Of a DNA stretch of 6,792 nt, positions 1-5,158 are shown one piece after another. The notes under the pieces were generated by a model. The model saw only the letters and a program-made list of their open reading frames with translations, was not told the origin of the DNA and did no database searches. Positions within the stretch are counted from its first letter, which is position 1. Each line of letters begins with the position of its first letter. The position numbers and the translations under genes are program-made. The stretch comes from Acidobacteriota bacterium (GTDB lineage Bacteria; Acidobacteriota; Vicinamibacteria; Vicinamibacterales; Vicinamibacteraceae), in the NCBI GenBank assembly GCA_023427865.1, contig JAEYZV010000113.1, forward strand, positions 1 to 6,792. The letters are read 5' to 3'.

Positions 1-6
1 TCTACC

Positions 7-100
7 AAAGGACGAAGGACGAAGGACGAAGGAGGAAGGAGGAAGGAAGGAGGAAGGAGGAAGGGAGGACGAGGAAGGAAAGAAGGGAGGGAGGGTGAGG
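7..100. repeat. Purine-rich heptamer minisatellite (GAAGGAC / GAAGGAG units)
   Basis: The top strand here is almost entirely G and A; the only pyrimidines are C13, C20, C27, C70 and T96. The first part is a clear tandem heptamer: AAAGGAC at 7-13, GAAGGAC at 14-20 and 21-27, GAAGGAG at 28-34 and 35-41. After a 4-base partial unit, GAAGGAG repeats again at 46-52 and 53-59. From about 60 onward the array degenerates into irregular GGA/GGGA runs. A homopurine tract of this length could form triplex or slipped structures and could vary in copy number, but no function is visible. It lies upstream of the histone-like gene. Minus-strand reading frames across it are low-complexity Ser/Leu/Phe products of the repeat and are not genes. 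Confidence 0.85.
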
Positions 101-244
101 CGGAACGGGTGACCGTGAGCAGGAAGAACAGGTAAGCAACGTCGTCGATTTCGTGTGTCGATGATCGCGTTTGCGGTTATGCTCCAGCGCAGCTCCTACA
201 GAATTCCGCGCGTGTTGCCGAAAACTCACGCAAGGACACCATCT

Positions 245-262
245 GCCCGCATCGACGCGGGC
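245..262 (+). promoter_or_regulatory. GC hairpin in the leader of the histone-like gene
   Basis: GCCCGC (245-250) and GCGGGC (257-262) form a perfect 6-bp all-GC stem around the 6-base loop ATCGAC. It ends 10 bases before the Shine-Dalgarno sequence of the following gene, so it would lie in the 5' untranslated region. It could affect mRNA stability or ribosome access, but in DNA this GC-rich a stem of this size can arise by chance. No -10/-35 promoter of good quality was found between 100 and 245. Confidence 0.3.
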
Positions 263-281
263 CCAGTGCATGGGAGGCACG

Positions 282-761
282 ATGGACGACGTGAACGAAA
301 CGATCGACGCCGGCAGCAGCGAGACGACTGACACTGGAGCGGCGGCAGCCGCAGCGGCCGACGCGCCGGCCCCGGCGCGCCGCACCGCATCGCGAAGGAA
401 GCGGGCAGCGAAGAAGGCGGCCAGGAAGGCTCCCCGCAAGGCGAGCGCTGCGGCGGCGAAGAAGACCGCCCGCAAGGCGAGCCGCAAGGCCGCGAAGAAG
501 AGCGCGAAGAAGTCGGCCCGCAAGGCCGCCTCGAAGTCGGCCCGCAAGGCGACGCGGAAGGTCGCACGCAAGGCCGCGAAGAAGACCGCGCGCAAGACGG
601 CTCGCAAGGCATCGAAGAAGACCGCCCGCGCCTCGAAGAAGTCGGCGGCCGGCAGCACGCGCTCGGCCCGCACGTCCGCGAAGAAGGCCAGCCGGAAGAC
701 CGCGACCCGCAAGACCGCACGCAAGTCGGCGGCGCGTCGCAAGGGCGCCGCGAAGCGCTGA
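282..761 (+). CDS. Histone H1-like Lys/Ala-rich nucleoid protein
   Basis: The 159-residue product is extremely basic and probably binds and compacts DNA without sequence specificity, like the C-terminal tail of eukaryotic histone H1 and bacterial Hc1/Hc2 or AlgP-type proteins. Three segments are visible: an acidic Asp/Glu/Thr/Ser-rich head (residues 1-19), an Ala/Pro linker (about 20-32), and a long Lys/Arg/Ala region to the C-terminus. Residues 60-115 form 14 uninterrupted tetrads of the pattern [K/R/S]-K-x-[A/S/T], for example KKTA, RKAS and RKAA. The tail (116-159) is similar but irregular. There is no globular domain, signal peptide or membrane segment, so the protein is expected to be disordered until bound to DNA. 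The ATG at 282 is chosen because GGGAGG (272-277) sits 4 bases upstream; an in-frame ATG at 270 lacks such a site. The gene appears monocistronic, followed by a hairpin. The low-complexity sequence makes orthology uncertain. Confidence 0.85.
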   Translation: MDDVNETIDAGSSETTDTGAAAAAAADAPAPARRTASRRKRAAKKAARKAPRKASAAAAKKTARKASRKAAKKSAKKSARKAASKSARKATRKVARKAAKKTARKTARKASKKTARASKKSAAGSTRSARTSAKKASRKTATRKTARKSAARRKGAAKR

Positions 762-778
762 CGTTCGTCCTGCGCCCC

Positions 779-805
779 GGGGCTCACTCGAATCGAGTGG
801 GCCCT
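779..805 (+). terminator. Strong hairpin after the histone-like gene, probable terminator
   Basis: Bases 779-790 pair with 794-805 around the 3-base loop AAT. This gives a 12-bp stem whose only imperfections are two G-T wobbles (784/800 and 779/805). It begins 18 bases after the TGA of the histone-like gene, the expected place for a transcription terminator or a 3'-end stabilising structure. No T-run follows on the top strand, so it is not a textbook intrinsic terminator; in GC-rich bacteria such stems without a T-run may still terminate or protect the 3' end. Confidence 0.5.
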
Positions 806-1089
806 CTACCCAGGCGAGTCGAACGCAGGACCCGCATGACAGGCGTAGCGCTTGGCTGCGCCCGTCGTGCGTGGCAGGATACCGCTCGTACATCCGGAGT
901 GGCGCGGCAACGCGCCCGGCAACCCCGGCAACACGCCAGGGTGCCCGGATGCCGACGCGAGCGAAACCTGCGCGCGCGGCATCGATGTGGCGACGGCAGG
1001 CACGCTCACGAGCGCCCTGCGAACCCGTCGCAAGCGCGTGTTCGTGCCTCGTGGCATGACGAGCCCTCCGGACCCATCACAGCAGTACC
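806..1089. other. Intergenic stretch with no convincing gene
   Basis: Open frames exist on both strands, as expected at this GC content, but none has a convincing ribosome binding site or recognisable product. The best alternative is an in-frame extension of the following small reading frame back to a TTG at 852, which would give about 150 residues; no clear Shine-Dalgarno precedes that TTG. Three copies of CGGCAAC occur at 905-911, 917-923 and 926-932. Their spacing is a multiple of three, so in that extended frame they encode a short Gly-Asn-Pro repetition. I found no tRNA-like fold and no promoter of good quality. Confidence 0.4.
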
Positions 1090-1100
1090 GAGGAGCCGTC

Positions 1101-1304
1101 ATGTGTCTCGATCCCCGTCCCGATCGCCTTCGTCGTACCCGCCCCGCCCGCTCGTCCACGTTCCAGCCGCGTCTGCTCGGTGCGACGATCGGTGCCCCGT
1201 CGACGCTCGTCGTGCGTGCCCCGGCATTGCGGGCGCTCGAGCGACTCGCCGGTGACGACGACCTCGTGGCACGGGGGTGGGTGGTCCTGAGCCGTCAAAC
1301 GTAA
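1101..1304 (+). CDS. Possible small protein, 67 residues, unknown function
   Basis: I do not recognise this product. Support comes from the start: an ATG preceded by GAGGAG (1090-1095) with a 5-base spacer, one of the best ribosome binding sites in the window. Most codons end in G or C. The first half is rich in Arg and Pro; the second half (about residues 27-63) is hydrophobic with Leu, Val and Ala plus an acidic Asp triplet, and looks more protein-like. No signal peptide, membrane helix or cysteine motif is evident. Its TAA (1302-1304) overlaps the AAGG that probably serves the downstream membrane-protein gene, which would allow translational coupling. It could equally be a chance frame or a short leader peptide. 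Confidence 0.35.
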   Translation: MCLDPRPDRLRRTRPARSSTFQPRLLGATIGAPSTLVVRAPALRALERLAGDDDLVARGWVVLSRQT

Positions 1305-1306
1305 GG
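1303..1306 (+). promoter_or_regulatory. Shine-Dalgarno favouring a TTG start at 1313
   Basis: AAGG lies 6 bases upstream of TTG 1313 and overlaps the stop codon of the preceding small frame. The alternative starts GTG 1277 and GTG 1349 have no comparable site, which is why TTG 1313 is used for the membrane-protein gene. The site is only four bases long, so the choice remains tentative. Confidence 0.4.
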
Positions 1307-1312
1307 CACAGC

Positions 1313-2803
1313 TTGCGTGACGGGCGGACGCTGCGGCAGGCTTGGCGGGTGCGCGCCCTGTCGCGGCCATGGCTGACCACCGCCGCCCTCGTCCTGAGCC
1401 TCACGCTGCACCTGTCCGACGGCTTCTACCACGAGCCCACGCTCGCCTGGCTTGCCCTGGCCCTGCTCGCGGCGACGCTCGGTGTCGCCGGCGTGACCTG
1501 GCCGTGGGACCGCGACAGCGACGCGGGGGAGGTCATTACACGCGGATTGCTGAAAGTCGGCGTGCTGGTGAGCGCGCTGGCGATGGTCACGCGCCCCCTC
1601 GCCCGGTACATGGCCGACCCGCGGCCGTGGGCGCACCCTGAACTGCTGCTGACGGTCGCTGCCGCCGCGGTGATCGCGCTCGGTGCGGTTGCCGCCGATT
1701 CCGCCACCGGCCGGCGTCGCGCCGCCATCGCGCTGGCCGCGGTCACGCTCTGGCTGGGAGCCTGGACGGTGCGTGAGTCCCCGCGCCCCCACATCGACGT
1801 CATCCCGGTGCACGTCGACGCGTTCGCCGCGCTCGGACGGTTGGAGAGCCCGTACGGCATCACGTTCGCGGACATGTACGACGCCAACGAGCCGTTCTAT
1901 TCCCCCGAGATGCGCGACGGCAAGCGGGTGCTGTTCGGGTTCCCATACCCGCCATTGAGTCTCGCGCTTGCCTGGCCCGGGCACGCGCTGCTCGGCGACC
2001 TGCGGTACGGCGAGGCGCTGGCGCTCGCCGTCACGATCGGCGTGCTCGCGTGGATGGGCGGCAGCGTCGGCATCCTGTGCGGCGCGGTGCTGCTGCTCTC
2101 GCCGCGGCTCGTCTTCCACCTCGAGCAGGGATGGACCGAGCCGTTCCCGATCGTGCTGCTTGCGGCCACGGTGGCGACGGCGTTGCGGCGCCCGGCGATC
2201 GGCTGGTTGCCACTGGGGCTGCTGATGGCCTCCAAGCAGCACATGGTGCTCGGACTCCTGTTCGTGCCGATGCTCGTCCCGCGCGACCAGGCGCAGGTCC
2301 TCGGGACGGTGTACGGGAAGGCCGTCGCCATGTTCGCGCTCAAGGCCATCCTCGTCGCCGCGGCGGTAACGCTGCCACTTGCGCTGCTCGACGTCGACGC
2401 ATTCATCCGCTCGGCGGTGCTGCTGCAGCTGCGCGAGCCGTTCCGTCTCGACTCCCTCAGCTTCACGCGACTGTTCGTAGCGCACGGTTGGCCGCTCGAC
2501 AAGCACGGCGCTCTCTACGTCTCGCTGCTGGCCGGCATGGCCGGACTCGGGCTGTCGTGGTGGCGGGCGCCGCGCACACCCGCCGGCTTTGCCGCCTCGC
2601 TCGGCCTGACGTGCTTCTTCCTGACGGCGTTCGGCAAGAAGGCGTTCCTGAACTACTACTTCCTCGTGTTCGCGGCGTTGCTGATCGCGATCGCCGCCGA
2701 TCGTCGGCAGGCACGGCACGCCGGCCGCGTGCCGGGTCAGGCCGACGGTGCGGGGGCGGCCGCGAGGCTCTCGAACGCAGCAGGACTGATCCGTCCCCAG
2801 TAG
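1313..2803 (+). CDS. Polytopic membrane protein, GT-C (DUF2029/GT87-like) glycosyltransferase candidate
   Basis: The 496-residue product is an integral membrane protein with roughly ten or more hydrophobic helices separated by short loops. A short basic N-terminus precedes the first helix (about residues 21-37). The long hydrophilic loop around residues 155-212 is the informative part: it carries two acidic positions (HIDV and HVDA), then E-S-P-Y-G at 178-182, and ends in F-P-Y-P-P-L around 210-215 at the entry to the next helix. Loops with a (N/S)PY element followed by YPPL are typical of GT-C fold enzymes that move sugars from polyprenyl-phosphate donors, and a later Lys-Gln-His at 308-310 resembles the conserved Lys-Gln region of such families. 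Donor and acceptor are unknown. A GTG at 1277 would add 12 residues. The C-terminal tail is polar and overlaps the opposite-strand gene for 67 bp. Membrane location is well supported; enzymatic activity is inferred. Confidence 0.7.
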   Translation: MRDGRTLRQAWRVRALSRPWLTTAALVLSLTLHLSDGFYHEPTLAWLALALLAATLGVAGVTWPWDRDSDAGEVITRGLLKVGVLVSALAMVTRPLARYMADPRPWAHPELLLTVAAAAVIALGAVAADSATGRRRAAIALAAVTLWLGAWTVRESPRPHIDVIPVHVDAFAALGRLESPYGITFADMYDANEPFYSPEMRDGKRVLFGFPYPPLSLALAWPGHALLGDLRYGEALALAVTIGVLAWMGGSVGILCGAVLLLSPRLVFHLEQGWTEPFPIVLLAATVATALRRPAIGWLPLGLLMASKQHMVLGLLFVPMLVPRDQAQVLGTVYGKAVAMFALKAILVAAAVTLPLALLDVDAFIRSAVLLQLREPFRLDSLSFTRLFVAHGWPLDKHGALYVSLLAGMAGLGLSWWRAPRTPAGFAASLGLTCFFLTAFGKKAFLNYYFLVFAALLIAIAADRRQARHAGRVPGQADGAGAAARLSNAAGLIRPQ

Positions 2804-3270
2804 TTCGCGTACAGATCCTCGGCCTGCTCACGTTCGATATGCGGCAAGCCCTCGAGGAGCGTGGTGCGATGCGGCTCGGCGAACTCCGGCCCGGCGACGA
2901 CGATGACGCCGAACAGCGGGTCGGTGTCCAGTTGCTGCGCCTCGGCGCGTTCCTTGGCGAGGGTGCGCAGGGCCTCGATGCAGCGCGACACGTGGTGCCG
3001 CTGAGGATCGTCGCGAGTGCCCGTCGGCAGCGGCCCGCGGCGCGCGTCCTCGAGCGCGATCAGGAGCGTGTCGGTCTCGATCACGCAGGGGAGCAGCATG
3101 GGGCCGTCGACGAGCACCACCTCGCGGCGGCGCGGACCCGCGACGATGCGGCCGGGTGTGCGAAGGGCGCCCCAGTGCACCTGGTCGAGCTGCTCGAACA
3201 TCGTGAGCAGCCACGCGCCCTGCGGGTCGGCGTTCATGAGCCCCTGCGCGATGTCGGTGATCGACCGCAT
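2737..3270 (-). CDS. Conserved-looking hypothetical protein, 177 residues
   Basis: I cannot assign a family. The protein is soluble, mixed alpha/beta in appearance, with no signal peptide or membrane helix. It has an amphipathic N-terminal helix region, a hydrophobic strand-like core (residues 51-70, V-V-L-V-D-G then V-I-E-T-D), a charged helical stretch rich in Arg, Glu and Gln (about 91-114), another strand (G-V-I-V-V-A-G, 121-127), and a C-terminal helix containing L-Y-A-N-Y-W-G-R (143-150). The D55 and V-I-E-T-D arrangement faintly recalls the core of PD-(D/E)XK nucleases, but the expected lysine is missing. The ATG at 3270 is the first start after an in-frame TAG just upstream, so the start is well bounded; no strong Shine-Dalgarno is seen. 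It begins 28 bp after the AI-2E gene stop, so it is probably the last gene of that operon. Its final 22 codons overlap the end of the convergent membrane-protein gene. Confidence 0.7.
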   Translation of the reverse strand: MRSITDIAQGLMNADPQGAWLLTMFEQLDQVHWGALRTPGRIVAGPRRREVVLVDGPMLLPCVIETDTLLIALEDARRGPLPTGTRDDPQRHHVSRCIEALRTLAKERAEAQQLDTDPLFGVIVVAGPEFAEPHRTTLLEGLPHIEREQAEDLYANYWGRISPAAFESLAAAPAPSA

Positions 3271-3298
3271 GCGCGAAGCCTAGCACGGTGACCGCGTC

Positions 3299-4405
3299 TC
3301 ATCGCTCCAGCGATGCCGTGGTCAGGCTGGGGCTCGCCGCGGCGACCGGCTCCCTGTCCGTGGGCTGCTCGAGATGATCGCCGAGCACGTCCTCGACGTA
3401 CAGGCGCTGGACCAGCAGGTTGAGCACGACGATCAGCGGCGTGGCGAGGATCAGCCCGAGTGCGCCGATCGTCACGCCGAGGAACAGCTGCCCGGCCACC
3501 ACCAATGCCGGCGGCAGGTCGTCGGCCTTGCGCATGACGTACGGCTCCAGCGTGTAGCTCTCCGCCGTCTGGATGAAGAGGTACAGCAGGCCCACGTACA
3601 CCGCGTGCATCGGGCTCTGCATGAGCGCCAGCAACATCGCGGGCACCGCGGAGATGAGCGGCCCGAAGTTCGGGATGAAGGTGAGGAGCCCGGCCAGCAC
3701 GGCGAGTGCGAGCGCGAGCGGGATGCCGAGCGCCGTCAGGCCTATCCACGTCGCGACCGTGATGACGAGCATCAGCGCCGCACGACCGACGAGCCAGCGC
3801 TGCAGCCGCTCCCCGAGCTCGCACATCACGTCGCCGAGTCGCGGTCGCATGGCAATCGGAAAGAGCCGCAGCAGCCCTCGGCGATAGAGCGCCGGTTCGG
3901 CAGCGAGGAACAGGCCGACGAAGAGGATCAGCACCACGTAGCCGACGACCGACACCGTGCTCGAGGCCCAGCGCATGACGCTCTGCGCCGCCGGCGCGGC
4001 CACGTCGGCAATCTGGCCAGGCGCGGCGAACCGGTTGAACAGCCGCTGGCCCAGTGGGTACTGCGACAGCTGCTCGCGCACCCGCTCGGCTGCCTGGGGG
4101 AGCGTGTCGACCAGCTCCGCCGCCTGCGCCTGGAGAGGGATGGCCAGGAGCAACGCGCCCCCGAGGCCGAGGAGGACCAGGGCGCCGCAGACCACGGCGA
4201 GGGCCGCCCCGTCGCCCATCGGCCTCCAGCGCTGGAGCCATTGCGCGAGGCTCCGCAGGAGGACCGCCAGCAGCACGCCAGCAAACGTGACGAGCAGCGC
4301 GATGTGCCCACGCCAGATCAGCAGGCCGAGCACGGCCGTGCCGCCCACGAGCGCGAGCACGATGAGGACCCGGCGCACGAACGGCGAATCCACGACGGCA
4401 GGCAT
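3299..4405 (-). CDS. AI-2E/PerM family membrane transporter
   Basis: The 368-residue product matches the AI-2E transport (PerM/YdiK/TqsA) family in length and architecture. Hydrophobic helices lie near residues 11-30 and 33-50, then around 65-85; a hydrophilic, Ala/Gln-rich amphipathic domain follows (about 88-150); the remaining helices occupy the C-terminal half. Diagnostic elements include I-P-N-F-G-P-L-I-S-A-V-P-A (from 244) and E-S-Y-T-L-E-P-Y (282-289), followed by the Gly-rich helix ending A-T-P-L. Members are inner-membrane proteins; some are linked to autoinducer-2 export and others to cation/proton exchange, so the substrate cannot be read from sequence. ATG 4405 is used because no good start codon exists for a long distance upstream in frame, and it leaves the usual short cytosolic N-terminus; GGGA lies 7 bases upstream. 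The gene follows the HTH gene by 158 bp and precedes the hypothetical gene by 28 bp. Confidence 0.9.
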   Translation of the reverse strand: MPAVVDSPFVRRVLIVLALVGGTAVLGLLIWRGHIALLVTFAGVLLAVLLRSLAQWLQRWRPMGDGAALAVVCGALVLLGLGGALLLAIPLQAQAAELVDTLPQAAERVREQLSQYPLGQRLFNRFAAPGQIADVAAPAAQSVMRWASSTVSVVGYVVLILFVGLFLAAEPALYRRGLLRLFPIAMRPRLGDVMCELGERLQRWLVGRAALMLVITVATWIGLTALGIPLALALAVLAGLLTFIPNFGPLISAVPAMLLALMQSPMHAVYVGLLYLFIQTAESYTLEPYVMRKADDLPPALVVAGQLFLGVTIGALGLILATPLIVVLNLLVQRLYVEDVLGDHLEQPTDREPVAAASPSLTTASLER

Positions 4406-4563
4406 GGCGCGATCCCATGCATCAGGCGCGCCACGAGACGCCGGGCGGCCGAATACGCCGAAAAAATGCCTGGAAACGCCGCCAGCGCGGCCGTGGTCGT
4501 CGTCGATTCGTGCGTGTCGTACGGTTCCGCTACCTCGGCGTCGAGGCGCCGGCCCGGTGGTTC

Positions 4564-4923
4564 TCAGGCGCGGAACAGGCTCTCGCGCAGGCGCATCGCG
4601 AGCGTCGGCGCGCGGCGTGTCTCGTCCTGTTCCAGCGTGGGTGCGTCGGTGGCGACACGCTCGGCGAGCTCGATTGGCAGGCCCAGGTACACGACGTACT
4701 TGCGGAGCCCGGCGAGATAGAACGCTTCGTTGTAGAAGGGCGTCAGCTCCGCGCGTTCGAGTGCGCGCACCTGGCTCGTCGAGAGCAGCAGTGCCTTGCA
4801 CACCTCGGCCACGCTGAGGCCCCGTTCCTCGCGGGTGCCGGCCAGCAGGCCACCGAGCTCGCTGCAGGCACGCGTGTCCAGCAGCGGCATGGGGGGACGA
4901 ACGACAGGTGAGGAGATGGCCAA
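4564..4923 (-). CDS. Small HTH protein, RodZ-type HTH_25 domain only
   Basis: The 119-residue product carries one helix-turn-helix domain at about residues 23-83. The pattern fits the HTH_25 group found at the N-terminus of RodZ: an opening helix (G-G-L-L-A-G-T-R-E-E-R-G-L-S, 24-37), the V-A-E-V...S-T-S-Q-V-R-A-L-E-R core (38-57), and the closing F-Y-L-A-G-L-R-K-Y-V-V-Y-L-G-L (68-82) that corresponds to the G-f-l-R-x-Y-A-x-x-L-g-l signature. RodZ itself continues into a membrane helix and periplasmic domain; here only about 35 polar residues follow, so the protein is cytosolic. It could be a DNA-binding regulator or a protein-interaction adaptor. The TTG at 4923 is preferred over ATG 4890 because AGGAG lies 8 bases upstream of it, whereas the ATG has only a C/T-rich stretch before it. 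It is the first gene of the minus-strand group. Confidence 0.8.
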   Translation of the reverse strand: MAISSPVVRPPMPLLDTRACSELGGLLAGTREERGLSVAEVCKALLLSTSQVRALERAELTPFYNEAFYLAGLRKYVVYLGLPIELAERVATDAPTLEQDETRRAPTLAMRLRESLFRA

Positions 4924-4931
4924 CGTTCGGA

Positions 4932-4936
4932 CTCCT
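4932..4936 (-). promoter_or_regulatory. Shine-Dalgarno that decides a TTG start (4923)
   Basis: On the minus strand AGGAG occupies these bases, 8 nucleotides before TTG 4923. The in-frame ATG at 4890 has no purine-rich site upstream. The 11 extra residues gained are polar and precede the HTH domain, so either start gives an intact domain. Confidence 0.55.
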
Positions 4937-4945
4937 GAGCGCCCA

Positions 4946-4973
4946 AATCTACTTGATCTGCAACGAACCGCAA
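4946..4973 (-). promoter_or_regulatory. Candidate sigma-70-type promoter for the HTH gene
   Basis: Read on the minus strand, TTGCGG (4968-4973) and TAGATT (4946-4951) are separated by 16 bases. The -10 is 4 of 6 to TATAAT and the -35 is only 3 of 6 to TTGACA. Transcription would begin near 4939, giving a leader of about 16 bases that just includes the AGGAG site. The region is locally AT-richer than its surroundings. This is pattern matching only. Confidence 0.3.
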
Positions 4974-5025
4974 GCCCTTGACTTTACTGGAGGACACGGC
5001 ACCTCGTCCGCAGCCCCTCCCGGCG

Positions 5026-5040
5026 GGCGCTTCGGGCGCC
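5026..5040. promoter_or_regulatory. GC hairpin with TTCGG loop in the divergent intergenic region
   Basis: GGCGC (5026-5030) and GCGCC (5036-5040) form a perfect 5-bp stem around TTCGG. It lies about 120 bp before the helicase start and about 100 bp from the HTH start, so it could be part of the helicase leader. No T-run adjoins it. Chance occurrence is quite possible at this GC content. Confidence 0.2.
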
Positions 5041-5105
5041 GCCTGTTCCCTCCGGAGCCGCCTTCACGGACGCGAAAGGCCTGGATCGGCCGCGCGGTCC
5101 CAGGT

Positions 5106-5133
5106 CCGGAATCCTCCAATACGAGCGTTCCGG
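5106..5133 (+). promoter_or_regulatory. Inverted repeat CCGGAA / TTCCGG ahead of the helicase
   Basis: CCGGAA (5106-5111) and TTCCGG (5128-5133) are perfect 6-bp complementary arms separated by 16 bases, 25 bp before the GTG start. The arms could form a leader hairpin or be a dyad binding site for a regulator. Bacterial RNA helicase genes often have structured, temperature-responsive leaders, but nothing here proves such a role. Confidence 0.25.
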
Positions 5134-5158
5134 GGCAATCGGCAGGTACGATCCAAAC

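Noticed and set aside
141..165. Imperfect 8-bp dyad in the region before the histone-like gene
   Set aside because: It contains two G-T wobbles, has no associated promoter and resembles the frequent TCG-rich chance dyads of this genome.
177..893. Minus-strand frames opposite the histone-like gene
   Set aside because: Leu/Arg/Ala repeats that merely mirror the AAG and GCC codons of the Lys/Ala array.
1295..2719. 474-codon minus-strand frame opposite the membrane protein
   Set aside because: Charged, low-complexity translation antisense to clear transmembrane helices; no family resemblance and no ribosome site.
2050..3291. 413-codon plus-strand frame spanning the end of the membrane protein and the 177-residue gene
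   Set aside because: Arg/Ala-rich product with no domain, overlapping two better-supported genes in other frames.
4460..4492. Possible minus-strand terminator between the HTH and AI-2E genes (stem GCCGC/GCGGC at 4478-4491, T-run at 4461-4466)
   Set aside because: The 5-bp stem is 11 bases away from the T-run, too far for an intrinsic terminator; a closer 4-bp stem is too weak.
3374..4720. 448-codon plus-strand frame opposite the AI-2E and HTH genes
   Set aside because: The product is hydrophilic, full of Arg, Gln, Glu and His and without a domain. The opposite strand encodes two recognisable protein families, so this is a mirror artefact of GC bias.
4950..4985. tRNA-like GGTTCG segment on the minus strand
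   Set aside because: No matching acceptor, anticodon or D stems surround it.
4978..5006. TTGACT on the plus strand as a -35 box for the helicase
   Set aside because: No acceptable -10 hexamer is present at 16-18 bases downstream.
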